Positions 27,817-36,976 of a stretch of 64,000 nt of DNA are shown piece by piece. The DNA is from Fibrobacter succinogenes (GTDB taxonomy: Bacteria > Fibrobacterota > Fibrobacteria > Fibrobacterales > Fibrobacteraceae). The stretch covers positions 104,220 through 168,219 of the forward strand of contig CADCBQ010000004.1 of NCBI GenBank assembly GCA_902799745.1, read 5' to 3'. The notes below the pieces were generated by a model that was not told the origin of the DNA, did no database searches, and worked only from the letters and a program-made list of their open reading frames with translations. Both the position numbers and the translations under genes were made by a program. Numbering within the stretch: position 1 is the stretch's first letter; the number at the start of each line of letters is the position of its first letter.

Positions 27817-27893
27817 ACCCTAAAAATTAAAAAGATTTACTACCCTAGCCCAAAAGAAATAACTAGATTTTTAGTGTAAAAAAGAGGACTCCT

Positions 27894-29789
27894 ATGATTA
27901 TCGACCAAGAACATGCAGGAATTGTCATGCGAGCCAAGACCCATCCGCGACAGCTGGGAATCCCTTTAAGTCGCTGGGGCCGAAACCTGATTGCGTGCTG
28001 CCCGTTTCATTCTCCCGAAGAAACGTCTTTGTTCTTTTACGATGCCCTGGGCTACTGGCGCTACCGCTGCTTGCAGTGCGGCAGCGAAGGCGATCTTGTT
28101 GAATTTGTAATGCGCAGCCGCTTTAACGGCATGGACGAACAAGCCGCCCGAGCAGAAGCCGTCGACTTTTTAGGGACGCTTGAACCGGATCGCGACCGCG
28201 AACAAGATGAACACCCGTGGATCAAGGAAATCGGTGGCGAAAAATCCAAGGTTCTCGAAAACTTTGTGCGCTACTGCCACTGGGCCGCCTGCAGAAGCCC
28301 GTCTTCGGCCGACTTCTTGGCCGCCCGCGGATGGAGCATTGGTCAGGCTCAGCTTTATGGCATTGGCTACTACAGCGGCGACCCGGAACCGTTCGTGAGC
28401 TTCTGCATGATGTCGGGCATCGAACGCCACCAGATCAGTTTCTATCTGGACAATCTAGATGCCTACCATGAACCGCGCATCACGATTCCGGCACGTAATT
28501 CCAAGGGTCTGATTCATTCCGTTTACGGACGCCTGATTGACGAATCTGACGGACCGCACACCTATGTTTCTTACGCCTCGGGCCCGGCTGATATTCCATT
28601 CAACATTCAGTCCGACATTACAAAACCTGTAATTGTCGAAGGATTCTTCGACGCATTGACAGCCGACCTCGCCGGCATTCCAGGTGTGGTTTCGACCATG
28701 TACCAGGAACTGAGCCTGAGCCACCTGTACAAGCTTAAGGCATGCGGTGCTGAATCGGTTACGGTGATTTTAAGACGCGAACAGGACCGTCGCGAACAAG
28801 AATACCGTATTCAGAAATACTTGAAAATGGCTGAACACCTCGGCCTCAAATTCAAGTCGATTGTTCTTCCAAAAGACGAGACCGTAGACCTGGTTGTGCG
28901 CAAGAACGGTGCCGACCAGTTGCTTTCGCTTGTTGAAAATACGGTTGAAGACACGGTGCATACCCACCGCCGTTCCATGCTGTTGCAAGACATCAAGGAA
29001 AACTTCGATGCCGCCATGGGTTGCCCGCCCGATGTGAGCGTGGGTTACGCCCTCAACACCTTCCCGAAGTTGACCCAGGAAATTGACGGTATCCAGTCGG
29101 GTTGTTTCTATGTATCTTCGAAGCCGTTTGGCCTGAAGACAACGCTCCTTTCGAGCCTTGCATTGGACTTGGTTCAAAGCAATCCGAAACTCAAGCTGAT
29201 TTATATCGCACTCGAAACACCGCGCCGTCAAATCTTTGACAGACTCGTCGCCATGATGATTGGCGAATCGGTGCTGACCGTGCGCAAGCAGAGCGAAGAC
29301 GAAGGCGTGAACCAGAAAATTCTGGAAGCGACTCGCGACCTGATGGCATTCGTGCGCAACAACCGCCTCGAAATTTGGGACGACCAATTTGATTTCGACA
29401 ACATTGAGTTGCTCGCGAACTTGAGAGAAGAAATCAAGCAGCACCATAACCTGGTCGTTGTGATTGATGGTCTCGACCACCTCAAGGTTTCGGACCACAC
29501 CGAGCTTTCGGACATACACGAAAGGCGTTCTTCGGTGATTCTCGACTTGTACAAGGCCTTGGATATTCCGATGTTTGTTGGTGGAGAACTCATCTCTTCC
29601 GAAGAAGGGCTTGTGGGGCCGCGCGCCTACTTGCGCGACTCCGACGCCGTTTACTGGCTTGAATCCAAAGACGGGAACATGTTCCTCACGGTCGATTCCA
29701 AGCGTTTAGGCAACAACCAGTTGTACCAAGGAACGCTCTCGATTGACCCGGCTTCGAATCGTTTGCAAGAAGAAGCCGAGACCGAGTAA
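27894..29789 (+). CDS. DnaG/DnaB-like primase-helicase with abnormal P-loop
   Basis: Order of parts in 631 residues: a CHC2 zinc finger (Cys36, His39, Cys59, Cys62), a Toprim-like region with VIVEGFFDAL (Glu249), and a KaiC/DnaB-like RecA domain with LVVVIDGLDHLK (Walker B) and SDAVYWLESKD. The layout resembles phage T7 gp4 or Twinkle. The DxD of Toprim is not seen; the segment reads VTVILRREQDRREQ. The P-loop reads SSKPFGLKTT around Lys415, with Leu between Gly and Lys, unlike GxxxxGK[ST]. Enzymatic activity is doubtful. GAGG precedes the ATG; its stop overlaps the glycosyltransferase ATG as TAATG. Confidence 0.7.
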   Translation: MIIDQEHAGIVMRAKTHPRQLGIPLSRWGRNLIACCPFHSPEETSLFFYDALGYWRYRCLQCGSEGDLVEFVMRSRFNGMDEQAARAEAVDFLGTLEPDRDREQDEHPWIKEIGGEKSKVLENFVRYCHWAACRSPSSADFLAARGWSIGQAQLYGIGYYSGDPEPFVSFCMMSGIERHQISFYLDNLDAYHEPRITIPARNSKGLIHSVYGRLIDESDGPHTYVSYASGPADIPFNIQSDITKPVIVEGFFDALTADLAGIPGVVSTMYQELSLSHLYKLKACGAESVTVILRREQDRREQEYRIQKYLKMAEHLGLKFKSIVLPKDETVDLVVRKNGADQLLSLVENTVEDTVHTHRRSMLLQDIKENFDAAMGCPPDVSVGYALNTFPKLTQEIDGIQSGCFYVSSKPFGLKTTLLSSLALDLVQSNPKLKLIYIALETPRRQIFDRLVAMMIGESVLTVRKQSEDEGVNQKILEATRDLMAFVRNNRLEIWDDQFDFDNIELLANLREEIKQHHNLVVVIDGLDHLKVSDHTELSDIHERRSSVILDLYKALDIPMFVGGELISSEEGLVGPRAYLRDSDAVYWLESKDGNMFLTVDSKRLGNNQLYQGTLSIDPASNRLQEEAETE

Positions 29790-30976
29790 TGTTCACGATC
29801 GTCGATTTCAACAACTTCTGGAGCCCTTCAGGCGGTGGCGTCCGTCGCTACCACCTGCAGAAAATGTCTTTTTACGAACAGCAAGAAGAAGTCTTGTCGG
29901 TGTTCGTGATGCCGGACTCCAAGACTTATACCGAGCAAAAAAGCAACGGCCTTATTATCGAGCACGTAGAAGCTTACCGATTCCCGGGAAAGTGGGAATA
30001 CCGCTTTATGTGGCGGCCTTCGCAAATAAGGCCGATTCTTGAAAAGTACAAGCCGCAAGTGATTGAAGTCGGTTCGCCCTACATTTTGCCGACCGTGGTG
30101 CGTCATGTGGCCAAGAAGATTGTGCCCGACGCCATTCTTTTGAGCTTCTGGCACGCCGACTTCCCCATTACCTACGTGCAACGCCCCGTGACAAACAAGT
30201 TCGGTCGCACACTCGGAATTCTGGCAAAGAAAGTCGCCTTCTGGTACGCCAGACAAGAATTCAAGCATTTCGACGGCATCCAAGTTTCTTGCGACGAAGT
30301 CCTGAAGCGCCTCGAAAAGAATCACCTGCCCAAATCGCACTGGATTCCGCTCGGTTGCGATATTCAGATGTTCTCGCCCGCAAAGCGCGACGATGCGCTT
30401 GTTCAGAAATTAAAAGCCGGCAAACCGGATCGCCTTACCATATTCTTCCCGCATCGCTTTTGCGAAGAAAAGGGAATCGAGCTTCTGCTAGGCGCCTATC
30501 CCTTGATTGCAGAAAAACTGGGGTGCGAACCGGCGCTTGTCTTTGCAGGCACAGGCCCGTACCTGCCGCAGGTCGAAGAAGCGGTCAAGAAGTATACGCA
30601 TATTCAATACGCCGGATTCATTTCGTCGATCGATGAAATGGCAAAACATTACGCCAGCGTAGACATGGGACTCGCCCTTTCAGGTTGGGAAACCTTCGGG
30701 CTTTCGATTCTAGAAAGCATGGCCTGCGGAAACGCCCAGATTGGAGCAAGCACAGGCGCCGCCGCCGAACACGTGCTGAACTCGGGAGCAGGAGTTGTCT
30801 TGAAAAGGCGTACACCCGAAGCATTGGCAGACGCCATTGTAGAACTTTACCGTTCGGACTTGAGCCAAAAGAAGGCAAACGCCCGAACCTACGCCGAAAA
30901 ATTCAGCTGGAACGATTGCTTTAAGCGGCAATTGGACCTTTACAAACAAATTTATAATCAAAAGAGGAAATCATGA
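29789..30976 (+). CDS. GT4-family glycosyltransferase
   Basis: GT-B fold retaining transferase. N-terminal domain has the Gly loop FWSPSGGGVRRYHLQKM; the C-terminal domain has FPHRFCEEKGIELLLGAYPLI, PALVFAGTGPYL, the acceptor-side YAGFISSIDEMAKHYASVDMGLALSGWETFGLSILESMACGNAQIGA, with the E-x7-E motif (Glu...Glu) typical of GT4. Donor and acceptor are unknown; lipid or surface glycan assembly is usual. Overlaps both neighbours (TAATG before, ATGA after), so it belongs to one transcript with the primase-like and Dabb genes, an odd functional mix. Confidence 0.9.
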   Translation: MFTIVDFNNFWSPSGGGVRRYHLQKMSFYEQQEEVLSVFVMPDSKTYTEQKSNGLIIEHVEAYRFPGKWEYRFMWRPSQIRPILEKYKPQVIEVGSPYILPTVVRHVAKKIVPDAILLSFWHADFPITYVQRPVTNKFGRTLGILAKKVAFWYARQEFKHFDGIQVSCDEVLKRLEKNHLPKSHWIPLGCDIQMFSPAKRDDALVQKLKAGKPDRLTIFFPHRFCEEKGIELLLGAYPLIAEKLGCEPALVFAGTGPYLPQVEEAVKKYTHIQYAGFISSIDEMAKHYASVDMGLALSGWETFGLSILESMACGNAQIGASTGAAAEHVLNSGAGVVLKRRTPEALADAIVELYRSDLSQKKANARTYAEKFSWNDCFKRQLDLYKQIYNQKRKS

Positions 30977-31290
30977 TCCGTCACATTGTTTTTTGGAAAT
31001 TGAAGAGCGAAGCCGAAGGTGCTACCGCAAAAGAAAACGGCCAGAAAATGGTCGATTCATTCCACGCCCTTGCCGGAAAGATTCCCGGTCTCTTGAGCAT
31101 TGAATCGGGTTTGAACTTCAACAAGGCCGAACTGGGTAACGGGGATGTCGAATACGATGTCGCACTTGACACAACATTCCACACCAAAGCAGCACTCGAC
31201 GTTTACCAGAACCATCCGGAACATTTGGCAATTGTATCGTTTGTTAAAAAAGTCGTAACAGAACGTCGTGCTGTCGATTTCGAATTTTAA
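30973..31290 (+). CDS. Dabb-family (stress-responsive alpha/beta barrel) protein
   Basis: A 105-residue dimeric ferredoxin-like fold: MIRHIVFWKLK at the N terminus, GLLSIESGLNF in the middle, and YDVALDTTFHTKAALDVYQNHPEHLAIVSFVKKVVTERRAVDFEF, the Dabb hallmark. Members are small cytoplasmic proteins of varied or unknown role. Ribosome site AAGAGG, overlap ATGA with the glycosyltransferase gene. Confidence 0.92.
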   Translation: MIRHIVFWKLKSEAEGATAKENGQKMVDSFHALAGKIPGLLSIESGLNFNKAELGNGDVEYDVALDTTFHTKAALDVYQNHPEHLAIVSFVKKVVTERRAVDFEF

Positions 31291-31363
31291 CGAAGTGCAA
31301 TAAAAGCAAATTTATTTTGCATCACGCACTCCATTTTATATTTCTTTTGCTAAATTATTGAAT

Positions 31364-31858
31364 ATGGTTCAATACAGTCAAACTTCATGGCAAGAATACA
31401 CTCTAGCAAACATGCTGGAGACGATGCGCTATGCGCCCATGAACGTGACTATCGGAAAAGCCCCCGTTGTTCACTACACACTTCCCAAGGCAATCGAAGC
31501 CGGAGAAATTGTCCGTTACACGGTCATGATCGGTTTCCGCAAGATCTGCTGGACGGGCCGTATCAGTGCAATCAACAACGGAAAAATCATGGTCCGCCTG
31601 GACAAGGGTCCTTTCCGCGGTTTCAACGCGAGCCACATGTTTACCGACGAAGGCAATCTGACAGCCTGCTACGATGAATTTTCGTTCCAGGGCTTCAGCG
31701 AATTTCCGGAAGAGGCCTTTGCGAAAGTGATGGAAAGCGCCTCGATCGTGTACGCAATCGCAAGCCGTAAGGACGCCCGCGATACGCTCGCCGCCATCGA
31801 AAGCAAGAAACAGACCCAAGGGTTCAGCGCCATCGACCAATCCGCTACCGCCGGATAG
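31364..31858 (+). CDS. SRPBCC-like small protein, 164 aa
   Basis: Residues about 30-115 (VHYTLPKAIEAGEIVRYTVMIGFRKICWTGRISAINNGKIMVRLDKGPFRGFNASHMFTDEGNLTACYDEFSFQGF) have the strand order of SRPBCC/cyclase-like ligand-binding folds, including the FxDxxxxGPFxxxxHxHxF-like line reading RLDKGPFRGFNASHMF. The C terminus is helical then disordered. A fold call only. TAAATTAT ends five bases before the ATG and no Shine-Dalgarno is present. Ends 14 bases before the UbiD gene. Confidence 0.65.
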   Translation: MVQYSQTSWQEYTLANMLETMRYAPMNVTIGKAPVVHYTLPKAIEAGEIVRYTVMIGFRKICWTGRISAINNGKIMVRLDKGPFRGFNASHMFTDEGNLTACYDEFSFQGFSEFPEEAFAKVMESASIVYAIASRKDARDTLAAIESKKQTQGFSAIDQSATAG

Positions 31859-31872
31859 CGGCGGAGATTTCC

Positions 31873-33732
31873 ATGTACAAAAACCTGGAACAGGCACTGC
31901 TAGATCTTGAACGAGCAGGCATGCTCAAACGCATACAGCGCGAGGTCGATCCGTACCTGGAAATGGCCGAAATTGCCCGCCAGGCTTTTGAAAACAACGG
32001 TCCCGCGATTCTTTTCGAACATGTGAAAGGGAGCCCTTTCAGGGCCGTTTGCAACATTTTTGGCACGCAGGAGCGGCTCGATTACCTGTTCCGCGACACC
32101 CTGGAAGGAACCCAGACAGCGGTCCTTTTCAAGTCGAATCCGGTCGAATTCTTTAAGCTCGCCTCGCCCGCCAAACTTTTAAAAGCCGCCCGCACAGGCC
32201 TGCATTCGCTCCCGAAAAAGAGCGGAAGCCTTAAAGATTTTAAGGAATGCAAGCTTTCGGACTTGCCGCAAATTGTCTGCTGGCCTAATGACGGCGGAGC
32301 CTTCTTGACACTCCCGCAGGTAGCGACTCGCCCCGCCGAGAACGCCTCGATCATGACGACGAATGTGGGCATGTACCGCGTGCAGATTTCAGGAAACGAT
32401 TACGCCAACAACGAATGCGGACTCCATTACCAGATTAAGCGAGATATCGCCAGACACCACCAAAAAGCGATTGAGGAAGGCCGACCGCTCAAGGTCAGCA
32501 TCTTTATCGGAGGCACGCCCGCGCAGACGGTTGCAGCAGTCATGCCCATGCCCGAAAACCTGAGCGAACTCTTATTTGCTGGCATGCTCGGCGGCAGGCG
32601 GTTCCGTTACTTTATTCACGAAGGCTATCTAGTTTCAAGCGATGCAGACTTTTGCATTCTAGGCGAACTCCAGCCGGATTTAAAGCCGGAAGGCCCCTTC
32701 GGCGACCACATTGGCTACTATTCCGATAAGCACCCGTTCCCGTATCTTAAAGTCAAGAAAGTCTTGTGCAAGAAGGACGCCATCTACCCCTTTACGGTCG
32801 TAGGGCGCCCACCGCAAGAAGACACCTTGTTCGGAAACTTTATTCACCAGATTACAAAGCCCATGGTGCCCGCCTCGATTCCGGGGCTTGTGGCACTCCA
32901 CGCCGTCGACGACGCCGGAGTCCACCCGCTTTGCCTAGCGCTTGCCCACGAACGATTTAGGCCCTACGCCAAGCCCGAAGACCGCGAGCCTCTTGAACTT
33001 TTGAAGACGGCAAACGCCATTCTCGGATTCAATCAGGCAAGCCTTACCAAATACCTTTTGATTGCCGCCGCCGAAGACGAAGAGGCCGACCACAAAATTG
33101 ACGTCAACGATGTCGCGGGATTCTTTGGGCATGTACTGGAGCGCATCGACTTTAGCCGCGACTTGCATTTTGAGACCAGCACCAGCATCGACACGCTCGA
33201 CTATACCGGCACGAAGCTGAATCACGGTTCCAAACTGACGATTGCCGCCGCAGGCCTAAAGAAGCGTGAACTGCGCAACAATCCCGAAGATTTGCAAATG
33301 CTCAAGATTCCGGGAATTACCTCGGCCAAGATTCCGATGCCGGGCGTTATCGTTTTGCAAGGTCCCGCCTACGATAGCGCAGACCGCGAAAACTTCAGAG
33401 CACAAATTGTAGATGCTCTCGCCTATTGGAAATTCCGCGAAAATTACCCGTGGATTTCGATTGTCGATTCCGCACCCGCGCTAGATTCTTCTTTGGACTG
33501 CGGCAATCTTCGCGATTTCTTGTGGCTGACCTTTACGCGTTCGGACCCGGCGAAAGACGTTTTCGGTTACCACGCCCGCATTTGCGACAAGCATTGGGAA
33601 TGTAAATCGCCGCTGATTATCGATGCACGCATTAAGCCGCACCATCAAAAGGCGCTTACCGTGCCTGCCGATATTTGCGAGCGCGCGCACCACATTTTGG
33701 AGGAAGAACAAATTCTTGGGAGAAACAAATGA
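31873..33732 (+). CDS. UbiD-family decarboxylase
   Basis: Prenylated-FMN dependent decarboxylase of aromatic or polyprenyl-aromatic acids; long (619 residue) UbiD forms are found with menaquinone synthesis in the FCB group. Seen motifs: PAILFEHVKGSPFRAVCNIFGT, ENASIMTTNVGMYRVQISG, HHQKAIEEGRPLKVSIFIGGTPA, the hallmark LKPEGPFGDHIGYYS with the catalytic Glu, and FTVVGRPPQEDT. No ubiX is in the window. GGAGATTTCC precedes the ATG. It overlaps the metalloprotease gene as ATGA. Confidence 0.88.
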   Translation: MYKNLEQALLDLERAGMLKRIQREVDPYLEMAEIARQAFENNGPAILFEHVKGSPFRAVCNIFGTQERLDYLFRDTLEGTQTAVLFKSNPVEFFKLASPAKLLKAARTGLHSLPKKSGSLKDFKECKLSDLPQIVCWPNDGGAFLTLPQVATRPAENASIMTTNVGMYRVQISGNDYANNECGLHYQIKRDIARHHQKAIEEGRPLKVSIFIGGTPAQTVAAVMPMPENLSELLFAGMLGGRRFRYFIHEGYLVSSDADFCILGELQPDLKPEGPFGDHIGYYSDKHPFPYLKVKKVLCKKDAIYPFTVVGRPPQEDTLFGNFIHQITKPMVPASIPGLVALHAVDDAGVHPLCLALAHERFRPYAKPEDREPLELLKTANAILGFNQASLTKYLLIAAAEDEEADHKIDVNDVAGFFGHVLERIDFSRDLHFETSTSIDTLDYTGTKLNHGSKLTIAAAGLKKRELRNNPEDLQMLKIPGITSAKIPMPGVIVLQGPAYDSADRENFRAQIVDALAYWKFRENYPWISIVDSAPALDSSLDCGNLRDFLWLTFTRSDPAKDVFGYHARICDKHWECKSPLIIDARIKPHHQKALTVPADICERAHHILEEEQILGRNK

Positions 33733-35372
33733 AACGCCACGTTTTAATCGCAGCGCTTCTTTTAGGTCTTGTAATGCCCGCCTTGGCCGGACATGTTTGC
33801 GGAACAGCTCAAATAATGGAATCGTTAAGCAGCAACCACAACATTTTCAAGCAACGCCTAGCGGCAAAGCCTTCCGCACGCACCACAAGCACCGGGTGCA
33901 CATTCAGGGATCTTTACGACAGCGTCTATTCACGCACCACAAAGCACTTTGAAATTTTCTACACCTTAAACGGGGCACACAAAACAACTACGGCCTACAT
34001 CGATTCCCTGGAAAAGGCACTTGAATACGCCTGGGATTTCCATGTCAATAAATCAGGCATGCTTCCGCCTAAAGGATACACGGAATCATACCATTACGAA
34101 AAGCGCGTTCAAGACGGGCTCTATCCCATTGAAGTGATAGATCTTTACCACCTGCAAAATTATACCAATGCAGGATTACGCGAACCGTGCCGAGAATGCT
34201 TCGGCCTTACCCTTACCAACGGCGACGAAGCAAGCGAAATGCTGATCGATAACGATTTCAGAATTGTTCCAGAAACCAGCACCATTATCGACACAGTAGA
34301 ATTCAACGGTAAGGTCTGCACTTACGCGCGAGCCTCCGAAGAATTCTTAAACACCACCTATAATTATTCATACGCCAAGAACTTTATGGCAGCACTTCGT
34401 GTCACTTCTATACACGAAATGTACCACGGCATTCAGTTCCGTTATTCGTCTAAAATGCCCCAGTATAATTTCTGGTTCGAGGCTTCAGCCTCGGGTGTCG
34501 AAGAAATTGCAGCGCCCGACATAGACGACTACTTTATCTACCTTCCGAAACTATCGAGAAACAACGGATTCGCCCTCAAGAATTTGGAAAAGCCCTACGG
34601 TGCAGGCATCTTCTTTATGTACCTCAACAACCATGTAAGTTCCAAAACAAACAGGCTTATATGGGAAAATTTTGCAAAGGAACCCAAGAAGAGTTTCCAA
34701 TACCAGCTGGAGCAAGTTGCAAAAGGCCAAGGACTTTCTGCAGATTCCCTATTCCACGATTTCATCATCAGGCTGTCTTTTACTGGCGAAAGGAGTTCGC
34801 TAGTCGACTCTACATTCTGGATTACAAGCGATCAGCCTAATTGGCCCGAATTCCAATCGGAACCAGAAAACGGGACCTTTACGCCGTACGACCTTGATTA
34901 CACCGCCTACGCCTACTTTGCAAACGGCGTTCCCGACATGTCCAAGTTTACGGGGCGAGCATCGGCGATTGCGATTAAGCCCAACGATTACAGCATCCGT
35001 TTCTTGCCTTCTACCAATAGCGTCGACTCCACACAAGCCGAATTTCTCAAGGGTGTGAGCCCCGATTCGATCCTGTGGGTATTCAGCCGCTTTAACGAAG
35101 AAGAAGTCATCCCCACCCACTTCAAAGATTCAACGCTACGCGCCTACCCCACCCCTTGGCGACAGGGATCACTTTGCTTTACCCCGTTACCGCAAGACAA
35201 GGATTTCATCGAAATCCGTAACCGTCGCGGAAACCTCGTTTCCAAAATCAGGTACAGCAGTTACACCCATTGCCTTGACGAAGGCGAAGTCAAGTCGCTT
35301 TTGGTCCCTGGCGTATACCGTTTCAGGGTCGGAAACAGCGGCAAGCTGAAAGATTTTATAATTGTTTATTAA
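33729..35372 (+). CDS. Secreted HExxH metalloprotease with sorting-like tail
   Basis: A signal peptide (LIAALLLGLVMPALA) precedes a gluzincin-like domain: HEMYH (His229, His233) with a downstream Glu in NFWFEASASGVEEIAA, the usual third ligand spacing. The last 75 residues contain RAYPTPWRQGSLCFTPLP, IEIRNRRGNLVSKI and LLVPGVYRFRVGNSGKLKDFIIVY, the pattern of FlgD/type IX secretion-like C-terminal tails, so cell-surface or extracellular location is likely. Overlaps the UbiD stop (ATGA) and shares TTAA with the convergent GH57 gene. Substrate unknown. Confidence 0.85.
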   Translation: MKRHVLIAALLLGLVMPALAGHVCGTAQIMESLSSNHNIFKQRLAAKPSARTTSTGCTFRDLYDSVYSRTTKHFEIFYTLNGAHKTTTAYIDSLEKALEYAWDFHVNKSGMLPPKGYTESYHYEKRVQDGLYPIEVIDLYHLQNYTNAGLREPCRECFGLTLTNGDEASEMLIDNDFRIVPETSTIIDTVEFNGKVCTYARASEEFLNTTYNYSYAKNFMAALRVTSIHEMYHGIQFRYSSKMPQYNFWFEASASGVEEIAAPDIDDYFIYLPKLSRNNGFALKNLEKPYGAGIFFMYLNNHVSSKTNRLIWENFAKEPKKSFQYQLEQVAKGQGLSADSLFHDFIIRLSFTGERSSLVDSTFWITSDQPNWPEFQSEPENGTFTPYDLDYTAYAYFANGVPDMSKFTGRASAIAIKPNDYSIRFLPSTNSVDSTQAEFLKGVSPDSILWVFSRFNEEEVIPTHFKDSTLRAYPTPWRQGSLCFTPLPQDKDFIEIRNRRGNLVSKIRYSSYTHCLDEGEVKSLLVPGVYRFRVGNSGKLKDFIIVY

Positions 35373-36967
35373 AGCCAGCTGAAAATATTGTTCGTCTTTT
35401 CGAGACCGGGCAATATAGAAGTTGCGGCAGGCTTGTCGGTATTGCGGAGAATTGCCTTGCAGGCTTCTGCAAACAGTTCATGTCCGTTATTGTAATGGTC
35501 GTCGAGACGGCGACGGGCATAGCCTTCTGCGGAATGGTTGTGAATCATGAACGCCCAGTCCGAAGACTGGAACAACATGAGTTCGCGTTCCATCTGCTTA
35601 ATGTAGCGATTCAAGAGTTTTCCACGCGGAGACCCCTCGCCCATCTTTTCGCGAATAGATATCAAATGATCAATCATCGCCCGCATACGATACGATTGCG
35701 GGTAATACTTGTCCGTTTCGCCGTTAATCCAAACAGAGCCAAAACCACCTTCGCCCCAGCTTGAGAAAGCCGGTTCGTGCGCATCGGGGTCCGCAGAATT
35801 GGTCATCACCTGGTCTGCGCCTGCAAATTCAATCACCGACGAAGACGCCGCACGCATCAGCATTTCTTCGAGGAAGATCGGGCCTTCAAACCACCAATGT
35901 CCAAAGAGTTCGGCGTCGTAAGGGCAAAGCATAGCGGCCTTATGGCCTTCCATGTTCACCAGCAATTCCGAAATGGTCGCTTCACGGTTCACCACGAAAA
36001 GTCGCGCATGGTCTTCGGCGAGTTTCATCGCGTTCCACGGGCGGTAAATTTCCTTATGTTCGCCACCGGTAATGCGGTTGTACTTGAAACCGGAATCAAT
36101 GGGCGTATCGCCGGCAAAGAAGTATTCGCCCAAGTAATCACGCGGGCGTTCTCTGGCGATATCCGTAAAGAACTCGCGGTACTCGGGGTGGCCCGGATAA
36201 CCTGTACGGCGACTCCAGACTTCCATGGAACTTTTCTGTTCGCGACCCATGCAGTAAAGCCCCTGCGTCGTACGCAGCGGCGTGAACACGCCGTACTTGG
36301 GCGTGGGCGAAGCGAGCAATACGCCATGAGTTTCCAAGAAGAAGTAATGTAGACCGAATTCAGCAAGGTACTTGTCGAGACCCGGGAAATAGCCGCATTC
36401 CGGGAGCCACACGCCCATGGGCTTTCTGCCAAAGGCGCGTTCGAATGTACGCACCGTGACATCGAGTTGCATACGAATAGATGCAGGATCACTCTGGTAC
36501 GCCGGCAAGAACGGGTGCGTTCCCACGCAGGTGAGCAGATTCAGTTTTCCGGCCTTTTCAAGTTCCAGAAATTCCGCGAGCAAGTTGCGATGCAGGCGGT
36601 TTTCCCACAAGTCAATCAGCGTATGCTGGCGAGAAAGATAGAAGTGCGAGAGAGAATCCAAATCCGTACCCGCGTTGCGGGCCACTTCTTTTTCAATCAG
36701 CTTGAGCTGGTGCTTTAAATGCTCCGAAAACTTGTTCAGCAAGCTTTCATCCGAAAGCATTTCAATCAGCGGAGGAGAAACACTTAAATTGAGCGTCCCG
36801 GGCACGCCCTTTTCCAAAAGACGGCGCATCGCCTGCACCAAGGGCAGGTATGTTTCGGCAATAGCCTCAAACAGCCAGTTCTCTTCGAAAAAGCGTTTAT
36901 AATCCGGATGCCGCACAAAAGGTAAATGTGCGTGCATCAGGAAAATGATTTTTCCGGGAGCTCCCAT
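35369..36967 (-). CDS. GH57 1,4-alpha-glucan branching enzyme
   Basis: Forms alpha-1,6 branches in glycogen. GH57 features: HAHLPFVRHPDY at the N terminus, nucleophile Glu190 in GVWLPECGYF, acid Asp351 in CPYDAELFGHWWFEGP, and a C-terminal DUF1957-type helical domain (SSDWAFMIHNHSAEGYARRR). 532 residues is the standard length for this branching enzyme group. It follows the DUF4912 gene by nine bases, a pairing seen in other bacteria, so the two probably cooperate in glycogen metabolism, a prominent storage route in Fibrobacter. Confidence 0.93.
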   Translation of the reverse strand: MGAPGKIIFLMHAHLPFVRHPDYKRFFEENWLFEAIAETYLPLVQAMRRLLEKGVPGTLNLSVSPPLIEMLSDESLLNKFSEHLKHQLKLIEKEVARNAGTDLDSLSHFYLSRQHTLIDLWENRLHRNLLAEFLELEKAGKLNLLTCVGTHPFLPAYQSDPASIRMQLDVTVRTFERAFGRKPMGVWLPECGYFPGLDKYLAEFGLHYFFLETHGVLLASPTPKYGVFTPLRTTQGLYCMGREQKSSMEVWSRRTGYPGHPEYREFFTDIARERPRDYLGEYFFAGDTPIDSGFKYNRITGGEHKEIYRPWNAMKLAEDHARLFVVNREATISELLVNMEGHKAAMLCPYDAELFGHWWFEGPIFLEEMLMRAASSSVIEFAGADQVMTNSADPDAHEPAFSSWGEGGFGSVWINGETDKYYPQSYRMRAMIDHLISIREKMGEGSPRGKLLNRYIKQMERELMLFQSSDWAFMIHNHSAEGYARRRLDDHYNNGHELFAEACKAILRNTDKPAATSILPGLEKTNNIFSWL

Positions 36968-36976
36968 TAAAACGGA

